Assembly (NCBI GenBank): GCA_017480565.1
Contig: JAFVAL010000068.1
Location: forward strand, 1-50,439
DNA: 50,439 nt
Origin: Lachnospiraceae bacterium
GTDB taxonomy: Bacteria; Bacillota; Clostridia; Lachnospirales; Lachnospiraceae
Reading direction: 5' to 3'
Position 1 is the first letter of the stretch, and each line of letters opens with the position of its first letter. The position numbers were made by a program, and so were the translations under genes. A model generated the notes under the pieces. That model worked only from the letters and a program-made list of their open reading frames with translations, was not told the DNA's origin and made no database searches. Of the stretch, positions 15,753 to 23,944 are shown one piece after another.

Positions 15753-17891
15753 TTATATCTCATCTATTCCTAAGCTTCTCAAATATTGATAAGTACTGTC
15801 ATAAAATTCTGGCAAACGTGTACTATCTTCCCAAAAACCGCTTTGAGTTTTGTTTGAATTCCCCTCAGGCACACAGATTACCATGCCTGCTCTGGCACGT
15901 GTAAGTAACACACGATAGGCATTCAACATGTATTTCTTTTTTTCTTGCTTACTTTCGGTGTCTCCGGTCACTTCATTCCATCTTGTATTGCCATTAAAAG
16001 TGAAATACCGCCACTTGCCTTCATCATATCTCATATCTGCATCCCAAAGCAGACAAGTATAGTCAAGCTCTAAACCTTGAACTTGGATTTCAGTTGCAGC
16101 GTCTTCCAAATAATTCGACGATCTTATATCTGTTTTGTCTTCCAGAAACCAGTGAACTGCATTCTCATCTCCAGAAGGAAGTATTTGTATCGCCAATGGT
16201 TTAAATCTCGCAGCTTCTTTTGTAACCAAAACTCCTGTGCGCTCCGTGCCTCGCACTTTTCCATGTAGCCACTTTCTTGCTTTAGCCATGTCACGAGTTA
16301 AAACAATGGGATAATTATCCTTAATCTCACTATAGATCTTAGATGCAGTCTCATCAAAAGTTAACAGTGCATGTACAAATGCAGAAAGTTTCTCCGCACG
16401 ATATGAGCGAAGTGATACAGCCAGATGTAAACATTCTGAGTAAACAACATTGGGTTTATTTTTTAAAAGTTCGTTGACTTTACCTTCAGCATACTCTGCA
16501 TCTGTCAATTTGGGTGAGATATAAACGTCCCAATGAGGGAACTTTTGGTTTAATGCAATGATCCATTCAGAGATACCTGCTTCGCCGGTATTAATTTCTT
16601 GGCCTCCTCCAACAAGACAGACAATAGTAGCCCAATCTTCTCTTTGGTCTAGTGACCAGATCAAAAATGCAGCTTCAGACATAGGGAAATTTGGCACCTT
16701 TAGCTTGTTACCATACGTTCCACCCCGTTTCAGATAATCAGCCAGTCTTTTATGTGTCCATGACCTTTGCGCTTCGTCAAAGATAGCAACATGTTCCACT
16801 TCACCAAAGCCAGCTTTCTCCATTTTGATGGCTTTCTCTGGATCAATCTCAAGAGTCTCATTTTCCACAGGATTCTTGATCTTTGCCAGCATATTATCAC
16901 GATACCGATGAATCATCTGAATTGATTTACTGACTTCTCGCCTAGAATCCGAAAGCTTCTTTTGCTCGTTTCTGTTAATGCATTTTTTGTAATTATCCTT
17001 CGCAAGTGCTTCAGTTAAAACCGCAACAAGCGGGCCATTTCCTGACAGATAAACAGCTCCTTCATCTTCAACTGGGACGTCTCCTCCCTGATAAGTTTGT
17101 TTAATTGCCACATCAAGCCCAACGAGAGTCTTACCTGCACCTGGCACTCCTGTAACGAAACAAATACTCTTCCTCTGTTCTTCTTTACACTTTTTGATTA
17201 CCTGAAGAATGTATCCAATTGTTCTATCGGTATAAACCTTGTCAGCTTCATGGCGAGTGATATCTTCTACAGAATGATTCTCATATAAAGATTTGGCGGC
17301 TTCGATGATAGTTGGAGTTGGCGCATATGGACTTATAATCCAGTTATGATCTACAGGTGTTTCATTAGGGAATGTTTTCACAACAGCAGTGATCAGTTCG
17401 TAAAGATGTTCTTTTCCTGTTACCAAGGGGTTCACTACCCTGTCATCGTACACAGACATCTGTATAACAGAGGAAGCCTCCTGATAATTAGTAGCAACCA
17501 AGATTGGTACAATCACCTTTTCTTCACTGAATTTATGGAAATTCTTTAGATCTAATGCATAGTCTAATACTTGGTCTACATCAGATTCCAAGATTCTAGA
17601 TTCTCCAACCTTGAATTCAATACAGAAGACAATGCCTTTGAATAATAATACAACATCAATTCTTTTACCGAGACGTGGAATATCATACTCAAATATTACA
17701 CGGGCATCATCTTCGTCAAATCGGGATATTACGTCTTGCATGATAGATATCTCGTTTTTCCACGCTTCTAAAGTGGTTGTGCGCGCTTCACCATGATATT
17801 TGTCTACTAGCTTTCCTAAAACCGACATGCCTGTTTCTTCCAAAAAGTGAGTATAACTGTTCTCGTATAAGCATCGAGGATTATCGCTCAT
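15753..17891 (-). CDS. PD-(D/E)XK nuclease fused to Schlafen-group-3-type helicase (DUF2075)
   Basis: A 712-residue protein. The N-terminal domain has Asp79 (KRIDVVLL), Glu92-x-Lys94 (CIEFKVG) and a Q-x-x-x-Y helix (DQVLDYAL), the RecB-like PD-(D/E)XK pattern. The rest is a superfamily-1-like helicase: Walker A GVPGAGKT near residue 245, Walker B IFDEAQRSW, and VLLTRARAGMVICVPE as the final helicase motif. This matches the DUF2075/SLFN-g3 helicase family, seen in defence islands. The start was moved to ATG 17891 (MSDNPRC) because AAAGGA lies nine bases before it. The gene is clearly more AT-rich than its neighbours, which fits horizontal transfer. A DNA-processing defence role is inference. 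Confidence 0.83.
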   Translation of the reverse strand: MSDNPRCLYENSYTHFLEETGMSVLGKLVDKYHGEARTTTLEAWKNEISIMQDVISRFDEDDARVIFEYDIPRLGKRIDVVLLFKGIVFCIEFKVGESRILESDVDQVLDYALDLKNFHKFSEEKVIVPILVATNYQEASSVIQMSVYDDRVVNPLVTGKEHLYELITAVVKTFPNETPVDHNWIISPYAPTPTIIEAAKSLYENHSVEDITRHEADKVYTDRTIGYILQVIKKCKEEQRKSICFVTGVPGAGKTLVGLDVAIKQTYQGGDVPVEDEGAVYLSGNGPLVAVLTEALAKDNYKKCINRNEQKKLSDSRREVSKSIQMIHRYRDNMLAKIKNPVENETLEIDPEKAIKMEKAGFGEVEHVAIFDEAQRSWTHKRLADYLKRGGTYGNKLKVPNFPMSEAAFLIWSLDQREDWATIVCLVGGGQEINTGEAGISEWIIALNQKFPHWDVYISPKLTDAEYAEGKVNELLKNKPNVVYSECLHLAVSLRSYRAEKLSAFVHALLTFDETASKIYSEIKDNYPIVLTRDMAKARKWLHGKVRGTERTGVLVTKEAARFKPLAIQILPSGDENAVHWFLEDKTDIRSSNYLEDAATEIQVQGLELDYTCLLWDADMRYDEGKWRYFTFNGNTRWNEVTGDTESKQEKKKYMLNAYRVLLTRARAGMVICVPEGNSNKTQSGFWEDSTRLPEFYDSTYQYLRSLGIDEI

Positions 17892-18021
17892 AATTGTGTT
17901 TCCTTTTGAATCCGTTATAGTCATGAGAAAGATTAGGGAAATCTTTCCTGTCATTCGCATGCTTTTATTAATCAATATTACTACAAAACTCCAATACGTT
18001 CAATGAATATCCGTGACCCAT

Positions 18022-18068
18022 GCGTCAGTTGTCGCTTCTGTCCATCACCTTCGTCCCCCCACAAGAAA
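18022..18068 (-). repeat. Post-terminator repeat, copy 1
   Basis: In transcript sense this reads GTGGGGGGACGAAGG, TGATGGACAGAAGC and GACAACTGACGC directly after a terminator T-run. Related copies follow terminators at 20620-20692 and 21893-21953. All three are in the same orientation. Confidence 0.65.
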
Positions 18069-18101
18069 ACCGCCGAAAATCATCAGTTCGATTTTCAGCG
18101 G
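18065..18101 (-). terminator. Terminator after the hydrolase operon
   Basis: CCGCTGAAAATC pairs with GATTTTCGGCGG (one wobble) and is followed in transcript sense by TTTTC. It lies about 125 bp after the hydrolase stop at 18228. The space between, 18102-18227, holds nothing else I can recognise. Confidence 0.7.
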
Positions 18102-18227
18102 CTTTTCATAAGATTCACTTATGTAATTTGTCCTGTACTGCCATTCAAATTCTACTCTGGCTTTTCTTACATTGCCATCAGCTTCTCGCAAAATTTCTAA
18201 ATCTAGCTTTCACCCCAGAAGAATTTC

Positions 18228-19172
18228 CTAAAGTCTCCTGTGGGATATTGCTTTACTAGTTGAATCCATATTTGCAATCAGCTCAATCTGTTTATAATAA
18301 TCTCTCTTACTTTCGGGAAACACAGGGGTACAGGCATAACAGTGCATCATGCCAGGTTCCTTGTGCATGTGAAGCACTGCGCCATCCCGCCTATAGGCCT
18401 TCTGGATCGCATCTGATACGCAGGCGCAGGCTTCCTCCGCGTAGAAGATATACGTTTCCGGAGCATGACGGAAATCCATTTTGTCAGGATACAACGCATA
18501 ATCCGGTGTTTGAGGATCAGCCCGCATCACTCCATCCATCATGAGCTTGAACGAGCCTTCTGGAACCATCAGATCGACCTTTTCATACTCTTCGGCCAGC
18601 GTCCACTCCTCCTTTGTCTCGGGGAATGCAAAGGGAGAATTCATAATCAGGAGGCGCGGCATCTCTACCTCATTTCCATTCCTGTTTATCCATGTAATGA
18701 GCTGCATCGCCAGAAAGCCTCCATATGAGCCGCCGACCACAGCAATGTTCCCAGCACCGTATTTGTTCTCAACAGCCTTATAAAACTCGTAGATGAGGTC
18801 AATTGTTTCTACAACAGGCACTTCCGTGAAAGGCGGATAAATAGGGTAAAAAACATCTGCACTGGTTTGTTTTCCATACCCACGTGCTATGGACACCTCT
18901 GGTTTCCAGGCATCCTTATTGCCGCCGCCATGCAGAAATAGAAGCGCCTTTTTGTGGGAAGACACTTTCTGCCTGATCATAAGCATCGGACATCCTCCGA
19001 TGTGATCAGTGCTGTATATCGCCTTATGATCTGAGGGCTCCTTGTAGGGATTCTTTTGATTGTATATTCTTGCCTTAGATATTTCACTGTCTATGTCACC
19101 GGGTTTAGGGAACAATCCCAATCGCTTTATGAAACGCAGCACAGAAACCGCTGCTTTTGCACTAAGGCTCAT
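18228..19172 (-). CDS. Alpha/beta hydrolase of the HSL (HGGG) type
   Basis: A 314-residue hydrolase of the hormone-sensitive-lipase-like family: oxyanion motif LFLHGGG, nucleophile elbow GGSYGG, and a C-terminal His in the MMHCY segment. The substrate is probably a short acyl ester. A hydrophobic N-terminal stretch (SLSAKAAVSVLRFIKRL) is amphipathic, not a clear signal peptide. The ATG at 19172 directly follows the stop of the SRPBCC gene, so both are translated from one message that begins at the promoter near 20590. Confidence 0.85.
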   Translation of the reverse strand: MSLSAKAAVSVLRFIKRLGLFPKPGDIDSEISKARIYNQKNPYKEPSDHKAIYSTDHIGGCPMLMIRQKVSSHKKALLFLHGGGNKDAWKPEVSIARGYGKQTSADVFYPIYPPFTEVPVVETIDLIYEFYKAVENKYGAGNIAVVGGSYGGFLAMQLITWINRNGNEVEMPRLLIMNSPFAFPETKEEWTLAEEYEKVDLMVPEGSFKLMMDGVMRADPQTPDYALYPDKMDFRHAPETYIFYAEEACACVSDAIQKAYRRDGAVLHMHKEPGMMHCYACTPVFPESKRDYYKQIELIANMDSTSKAISHRRL

Positions 19173-19607
19173 TTAACACACCCCCAGAAGCCTGATCCAT
19201 CTCCGCTGCCTGTGCGCATAGAAGGCCTGCGCCCACAGCCAGATGAATACGGTTTTCCAACCCGCTTTGATTTCCACCTCATCGGTGTATTCAGTCTGAC
19301 CGTTCCTTTCCAGTAGGGTGATCCGATGATCCCAGACCTGAACATGTTCATTGTGTTCGCGGCTCTGTATGACATCCATATCAAAACGCTCTATGCGAAT
19401 CACATGGGTACCGAATGGGATGAAACCGAAAAGCTTGAAGCGATAGGAAGTTGTACTCCCAATTTGCCATGCAGCACTTTTTTGCCCATCCACAGGCGTG
19501 AAGGTCGCATATGGGGCTGCGATATACTGCAGCGTTTCAAGCCGCTGGAGTCTTGAAAAGACTTCCTGCCGTGGGGCAGGAAATAATGATGTCCTTCTTA
19601 CGATCAT
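19173..19607 (-). CDS. SRPBCC (START-like) family protein
   Basis: A 144-residue protein of the polyketide-cyclase/START-like ligand-binding fold. The start has a typical PAPRQEVFSRLQRLETLQYIAAPY, followed by a WQIGSTTSYRFKLFGFIP strand block and HVIRIERFD, and a C-terminal helix. Members bind hydrophobic ligands or act as cyclases; the ligand is unknown. It abuts the downstream hydrolase gene with no gap. The gap to the next gene upstream (19608-19770) carries no ORF I can support. Confidence 0.72.
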   Translation of the reverse strand: MIVRRTSLFPAPRQEVFSRLQRLETLQYIAAPYATFTPVDGQKSAAWQIGSTTSYRFKLFGFIPFGTHVIRIERFDMDVIQSREHNEHVQVWDHRITLLERNGQTEYTDEVEIKAGWKTVFIWLWAQAFYAHRQRRWIRLLGVC

Positions 19608-19770
19608 AAGTGTTACCTTCTTACATCGGGTTCTTTACCTTGCGGCTGTTCACTATTGTATCAAAACTGCTGCTTCTTCATCTGATCCAATAGATCACCA
19701 GATTAATATAAACACAACCTTCAAACAGACTCTTTTCTCTCGGTATAAAGCAAAGATGTTTTCAAACTTG

Positions 19771-19870
19771 CTACATTGCAGGATGGATGAGCCCGCTTGT
19801 GGAAATGAGAAGATAGACGGCGAGCCACAGGATCATGGCGATCAAGATGCTGCGGACAGGTTTTTTTCAT
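19771..19870 (-). pseudogene. Small single-helix membrane peptide, frame broken at an A7 run
   Basis: An ATG at 19870 has a good GAGG site eight bases upstream and is followed by a run of seven A. In the zero frame it gives a hydrophilic, unlikely peptide. With six A instead, the frame reads a 32-residue transmembrane peptide containing VRSILIAMILWLAVYLLIST and ending at TAG 19771. Either one A was gained (mutation or sequencing error) or the ribosome/polymerase slips there. It sits between the PGTED membrane protein and the SRPBCC gene of the same operon. Confidence 0.5.
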
Positions 19871-19909
19871 TGTGACAACCTCGTTTCTTTTGTTATAGTT
19901 CCCCTTTAT

Positions 19910-20416
19910 TCAGCCTGCGATCCATGAAATCACCTGCACGACAAATCCAATCAGCAGGCATACAGGAAGCCCGATCAGCATTCCGACACAGGATCCCTTT
20001 ATATGGTACCCGTAATCATGATAGACCTCGGTCATATCCTCCGTTCCGGGTAAAATATATGTCTTCGAATGACAGAGCCAAAGAATATCTATCACGATGG
20101 CGTCATACCAGTCTACAATCAGCCACAGTCCATAGCTTACGAGAAAGCCGCTTAGAAATGAACGCGAGCCATTGACAAAATACACAACAACTCCGAGCAA
20201 AATACCCAGCACGATTGCTGCGGGAAACTTTTTCTTCACTCTTTCCAGTGTGCTTGGATTCTTCTTGTCTGGGATCTTGCCCAATTCAATGTATCGTTCC
20301 ACGATGGCAGGATGATAGCCGTATACCTTCCTGGCGGGCTCTTGTCTCACCTGCGACAAGATAGCCAAATGAAACAGCACGCAAAGCGCCACAGCTTCGA
20401 TCACAAAAATTATCAC
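19910..20416 (-). CDS. Membrane protein, PGTED family (paralogue of 13812-14306)
   Basis: A 168-residue protein with four hydrophobic segments, GTG start at 20416 and GGAGG nine bases before. It shares the block NGSRSFLSGF, the D-rich turn, CHSKTYILPGTED and overall length with the protein at 13812-14306, so the two are paralogues at moderate identity. No named domain is recognised. It is the first gene of the operon (membrane protein - small peptide - SRPBCC - hydrolase) controlled by the second copy of the shared element. Confidence 0.78.
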   Translation of the reverse strand: MIIFVIEAVALCVLFHLAILSQVRQEPARKVYGYHPAIVERYIELGKIPDKKNPSTLERVKKKFPAAIVLGILLGVVVYFVNGSRSFLSGFLVSYGLWLIVDWYDAIVIDILWLCHSKTYILPGTEDMTEVYHDYGYHIKGSCVGMLIGLPVCLLIGFVVQVISWIAG

Positions 20417-20453
20417 GATTCAACACCTCCGAGATGAATACTATTGAATATAT

Positions 20454-20591
20454 GTTAGTTTAATCTAACCGACATTCATTAAGAATGCCCATCAACAGCC
20501 GTCCATCGGGTGAACCCGGATCACTGTATGATGGGCGATAGTTCGGTTAGTCAGCACTTACTACAATAACACAAGAAACTTGTTTTTTCAA
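20454..20591 (-). promoter_or_regulatory. Shared promoter-operator-leader element, copy 2
   Basis: Minus strand: -35 TTGAAA (20586-20591), 17 bp, -10 TATTGT (20563-20568), one base, then operator GTTAG-N6-CTTAC (20546-20561, plus-strand writing), leader hairpin GCCCATCA/TGATGGGC (20487-20494 and 20529-20536) with inner ACAG/CTGT and CGGG/CCCG steps, then palindrome GTTAG-N6-CTAAC (20454-20469). CTAACCGA (20465-20472) is also complementary to TCGGTTAG (20543-20550), so the transcript could pair across the hairpin or within the second palindrome, not both. Confidence 0.75.
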
Positions 20592-20619
20592 GAGAAGCCC
20601 TCGGCTCAAAGGCATGACC

Positions 20620-20692
20620 GCGTCAGTTGTCGCTTCTATCCATCCCTTTCATCCCCCACAAAAAAAGTGCCAACGGTTTTCTCGTCAGCACT
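20620..20692 (-). repeat. Post-terminator repeat copy 2 with terminator of the ORF6N gene
   Basis: The right part is a strong terminator: a 10-bp stem AGTGCTGACG/CGTTGGCACT followed by seven T in transcript sense. The left part is the G-rich post-terminator repeat ending in GACAACTGACGC. About 60 bp (20633-20692) recur almost unchanged at 21893-21953, so the ORF6N gene lies between direct repeats. Confidence 0.75.
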
Positions 20693-20780
20693 GGTAGAAT
20701 AAAGATAACATCAGTAAGAAATTGGCCGCCTCGATTTTTCACGTTTTTTATTCTCAGCTATTACTCCTATCCTCTTAAAT

Positions 20781-21782
20781 TTAGTTTAGTTTCAATGCCG
20801 GTTGTAGAAGAAGCTCTTCAATCATTGGATAGTAAAGTCTTGTATTGTCAGCTTGCATTATCGTAGTAATCTTATTACCCGCATCTTTTGATGATGCACC
20901 ACAGTGAAATATTTTCTCCGACCGACATTTATAGTCTATAATAATATATCGATCATGAAACTTTCCACCCGTATGCCGGAAATCGAGTCTGATACTAGGG
21001 TACTCCGTCTCAAACGCATGAAATTCCGATAGGCGAAAAATATTCCTCACGTTGTCGCTGAAAATTATAATATCTACATTCGCAGGGACGCTTTTCAGCA
21101 TCAGCAGAGTCTTAGGTCCAATATAGTTATCCACAATATAAAGCTTCTTTTTTGCCTTGCTGTAAATATCCGCATATGCCGCATCAGCCTCAAACGTTTG
21201 ACCAGCATATATTACATATTCAATCCCTTTATCTGGCAGACTGAAGCTCTGTATAACTTTGGTCAGATCCTCTCTAGTTATCATTTTTTCTTTAATTTCA
21301 CTGATATGTCTTGTGTTCTCATCTATCTGTAACGATAACTTTTCAATATAGGGTTGCCCTGACAATAATGGATCCTGGCTTAAATAATCCTTCATCTGTT
21401 TAAATGCACGAATCAAAGCCTTACTCTGTCGTATTGCAAGATTCCCTTTTAGTACAGTCATCAGCATGTACACACCACTTTCAGTAAAACACCAGGGCAG
21501 ATATTTTACATTGCTACCACGACTTTCTCTGTTCAAGGTCAAATTTTTTGACCTTGAAAGTTCCTCAACCTCATCCCAGGTCAACTGAAACCGAAAATCA
21601 TCTTCGAATTTTTCAATATTGTTTTTCACCTGCTGATTAAAGGCCTTGGTTGTATATCCGTATATCTCTGCAAGATCTGATGCAAGCATAACTTTCTGAC
21701 CTCTTATCATATAAATCTTTGCCTTCAAAGATTCAACTGTAATCTCTGACGGAACAAGTTCGTTAGGTCTATTCTCGCTCAT
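20781..21782 (-). CDS. ORF6N-domain protein with C-terminal phospholipase-D-like domain
   Basis: A 333-residue protein. The N-terminal ORF6N (Bro/KilA-like, phage antirepressor family) domain spans about residues 12-130, with KIYMIRGQKVMLASDLAEIYGY and CFTESGVYMLMTVLKG. A coiled linker (LSLQIDENTRHISEIKEKM) follows. The C-terminal domain has IVDNYIGPKTLLML and GKFHDRYIIID; the HxR-x4-D resembles one half of a phospholipase D HKD motif with Arg for Lys. Such proteins are common on phages and mobile islands. The gene is AT-rich, monocistronic and bracketed by direct repeats carrying terminators. DNA binding plus a nuclease-like domain suggests a regulatory or exclusion role (inference). Confidence 0.83.
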   Translation of the reverse strand: MSENRPNELVPSEITVESLKAKIYMIRGQKVMLASDLAEIYGYTTKAFNQQVKNNIEKFEDDFRFQLTWDEVEELSRSKNLTLNRESRGSNVKYLPWCFTESGVYMLMTVLKGNLAIRQSKALIRAFKQMKDYLSQDPLLSGQPYIEKLSLQIDENTRHISEIKEKMITREDLTKVIQSFSLPDKGIEYVIYAGQTFEADAAYADIYSKAKKKLYIVDNYIGPKTLLMLKSVPANVDIIIFSDNVRNIFRLSEFHAFETEYPSIRLDFRHTGGKFHDRYIIIDYKCRSEKIFHCGASSKDAGNKITTIMQADNTRLYYPMIEELLLQPALKLN

Positions 21783-21892
21783 ATATTTTCTCCTTTTTAT
21801 ATCATTGCTATATCACTGTCATTCTCACGCTTTTTTACTCCCCAATAACACCACATGTATTCAATACTTTCAATGATAATCTGTAACTCCTT

Positions 21893-21953
21893 CTTCTGTC
21901 CATCCCCTTCATCCCCCCACAAAAAAAGTGCCAACGATTTTCTCGTCAGCACT
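21893..21953 (-). repeat. Post-terminator repeat copy 3 with terminator of the nitroreductase gene
   Basis: AGTGCTGACG and CGTTGGCACT form the terminator stem just after the nitroreductase stop (21960), followed by seven T and the G-rich repeat. It is a near-identical direct repeat of 20633-20692. Confidence 0.78.
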
Positions 21954-21959
21954 CTCTTC

Positions 21960-22487
21960 TCACATCACCTTCACGGTCTCTTCGATTGGCTTCCTCTCGT
22001 TATGCAGATGGCTGGGCTTTGACCTCTCTGACGGATATCCCATCGAGAACATCATCACCGGAATATGATTCTTCGGAAGATCCAACACCTCTGCCACTTG
22101 CTTGCTGTCAAATCCCAGCAGCCAGCAGGTATGAACACAGAGTTCTTCCGCTTCATACATCATGGTCGTAGCCACGATCGTCGCGTCCTGTTCACCAGAA
22201 TTATAATTATCGTAGCAACGATCGCTAGGATTTCTCCAGACAGTCTCTGTATCATAGCAAATTAACATCATGAGCGGTGCATTAAAATGTGAGACGCGAA
22301 CCGTTCTCAGCTTCTTCAGTGCCTCTTCACTCTGAATCACATAAATGCGCTGCGGCTGTAAGTTACATGCGGTAGGCGAGATGCGTCCTGCCTCCAGAAT
22401 CTTGTCGATAATCTCCTGCTCTACAGGTCTCTCAGTGTCAAAACGTCGCTCCGAAAAGCGATTGTTTGCCAGTTCCAAAAATGTCAT
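21960..22487 (-). CDS. Nitroreductase family protein
   Basis: A 175-residue FMN-dependent nitroreductase. The start block FLELANNRFSERRFD, the RISPTACNLQPQRIYVI block and the C-terminal VMMFSMGYPSER are characteristic. It is a paralogue of the nitroreductase at 35105-35623. The start is placed at ATG 22487, which has GGAGG eight bases before; an ATG 15 bp upstream overlaps that site. It has its own palindromic promoter region (22513-22532) and terminator, so it is a single-gene unit. Confidence 0.9.
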   Translation of the reverse strand: MTFLELANNRFSERRFDTERPVEQEIIDKILEAGRISPTACNLQPQRIYVIQSEEALKKLRTVRVSHFNAPLMMLICYDTETVWRNPSDRCYDNYNSGEQDATIVATTMMYEAEELCVHTCWLLGFDSKQVAEVLDLPKNHIPVMMFSMGYPSERSKPSHLHNERKPIEETVKVM

Positions 22488-22512
22488 CTCTATTTCCTCC
22501 ATACTTTATGTC

Positions 22513-22532
22513 ATGATATTTGATTATATCAT
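22513..22532 (-). promoter_or_regulatory. Palindromic operator over the nitroreductase -10
   Basis: ATGATAT-TTGATT-ATATCAT is a perfect 7-bp inverted repeat. It overlaps a minus-strand TATAAT box (22523-22528), 36 bp upstream of the nitroreductase start, so a repressor site is likely. No regulator gene is adjacent. Confidence 0.55.
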
Positions 22533-22558
22533 ACCGCAAGGCGGCAGAAAAGATGATT

Positions 22559-23179
22559 TTATAACAGAACCAGCAGTCCGATAAACATGATCGCCCCTGC
22601 CCAGTTTCCGCTGCCGCCCACGCGCGTCGGCATCAGGACAAGCATTAACGCAGTCGTGTTAAAAATGCAGGCCCATCTTGGCAGAGGTGTCAGCCCAGAG
22701 ACGACAGCTACGAAAAATGCAATGCCAAAGAGCAGAAATCCTGCATAGCAGACAAACATCGTAACAGAAGTCTTTTGAAAAAGCTCCGTGATGATATTCA
22801 GAGCCTCTTCTGTGCGTCCGAGCCGGACATACAGCCATTCCGGAATACCGCACAGAATATGATGTGCAATGCCAAATGTGAAGATCACACCAACCGCAAG
22901 CAACATCAGATTTGCATAGATCTCGGAAAACGACCGCATCCACAGCGCCAGTGCAAGATATCCGAAGAACATCATGCACATGGCAAGGCAACCAAGCATC
23001 ATAGCGAGAATGGCGTTTTGCAGGGGCATCCCTCGAAAGATCTCCGAAAGCTTTTTGTTATCCTTCATGTAATCAAACTTGAACCGCCCGTTTGGCATGT
23101 ACGTCATCAAACAATCACACACGCCGCAGAGCAGATGTCCGATCAGCGCAATCAGAAAAATCCATTTCATCATCGTCAT
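22559..23179 (-). CDS. Integral membrane protein (DUF6796-like)
   Basis: A 206-residue protein with about six hydrophobic segments and a short N-terminal GHLLCGVCDCLMTYMPNG motif comparable to GIGDFLLGYA in the operon's first gene, so both may belong to one family (DUF6796-like, from memory). No catalytic motif is seen. It is the third gene of the operon 24685-22559, nine bp after the ATC-hydrolase-like gene. Confidence 0.7.
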   Translation of the reverse strand: MTMMKWIFLIALIGHLLCGVCDCLMTYMPNGRFKFDYMKDNKKLSEIFRGMPLQNAILAMMLGCLAMCMMFFGYLALALWMRSFSEIYANLMLLAVGVIFTFGIAHHILCGIPEWLYVRLGRTEEALNIITELFQKTSVTMFVCYAGFLLFGIAFFVAVVSGLTPLPRWACIFNTTALMLVLMPTRVGGSGNWAGAIMFIGLLVLL

Positions 23180-23188
23180 GCTCTCTCC

Positions 23189-23902
23189 TTACTTCTTTTT
23201 ACTCAGTAATAATCCATTTTCATCCTTCACAAGCTCATACTCGGCCGCCTGAGGGCTTTGATCACCGATGATGTAGTAATCGCAGCGATCCGACGTAATA
23301 CACGTCCCTTCCCGGATCAGCGTCGCATGAAGCTTCTGCATCGCAAAATGGTCGCAGTTACACATCACCGGAAGAATCGATTCCATGTGGTGGCGTTTCG
23401 CAAACTCTGCATTCGGACATTGCGTAAAATGATAGCAGATCGCTCCGCTCTCTCTGTCATAGGAAAACCCTCCCATGCGAAACGACTCTGGCAATGTCTT
23501 GCTCTCCTTTTCCCGCGTATCACTGGTCTTCTTAAAGATCTTGCTTGCCAACCGATGATCCAGCTTACGATTCAGATTGAACACCTTCCCAAGCGCATCA
23601 AAACTGCCCATAAAGCAATCGTACACATCCTGCTGAATCTCCTCGATCGGTGGCTTATCCGGCACAACATCGTACCATGCGAAAATCAAGATCGGATCAT
23701 AGATACTCACGGTGATCTTCGCGCTGCCAAGCGCAGGCTCATCCTTCAGAAATTCCGCGTATCTAAGCTGTACCTTCTCCCAAAGCTCCTCCGCAGTCTT
23801 CTCGTCATAGTAGCGATGCAAGAGCTTTTGAACACATTTCTTCGCTTTGTCCGTGTAAATCACATGCTTTGTAAGATCGATAGGCAAATCTTTTTCTTTC
23901 AT
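23189..23902 (-). CDS. L-2-amino-thiazoline-4-carboxylic acid hydrolase-like protein
   Basis: A 237-residue cytoplasmic protein. The C-terminal part has FTQCPNAEFAKRHHMESILPVMCNCDH, HATLIREGTCITSDRCDYYIIGD; this array of Cys, His and Asp is the hallmark of the ATC-hydrolase-like family (PF14196), named after an enzyme of L-cysteine synthesis from thiazoline, though most members are uncharacterised. The start is placed at ATG 23902 (MKEKDLP) because GAGGAAAA precedes it. It sits between two membrane protein genes in one operon, suggesting a job tied to a small membrane system (inference). Confidence 0.82.
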   Translation of the reverse strand: MKEKDLPIDLTKHVIYTDKAKKCVQKLLHRYYDEKTAEELWEKVQLRYAEFLKDEPALGSAKITVSIYDPILIFAWYDVVPDKPPIEEIQQDVYDCFMGSFDALGKVFNLNRKLDHRLASKIFKKTSDTREKESKTLPESFRMGGFSYDRESGAICYHFTQCPNAEFAKRHHMESILPVMCNCDHFAMQKLHATLIREGTCITSDRCDYYIIGDQSPQAAEYELVKDENGLLLSKKK

Positions 23903-23944
23903 TTTCTTTTCCTCTATGAATTGGATCAAAATATCCTCAGTCTT

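Noticed and set aside
19498-19875. 125-codon plus-strand ORF
   Set aside because: Antisense to the SRPBCC gene and the micro-ORF, no recognisable protein features.
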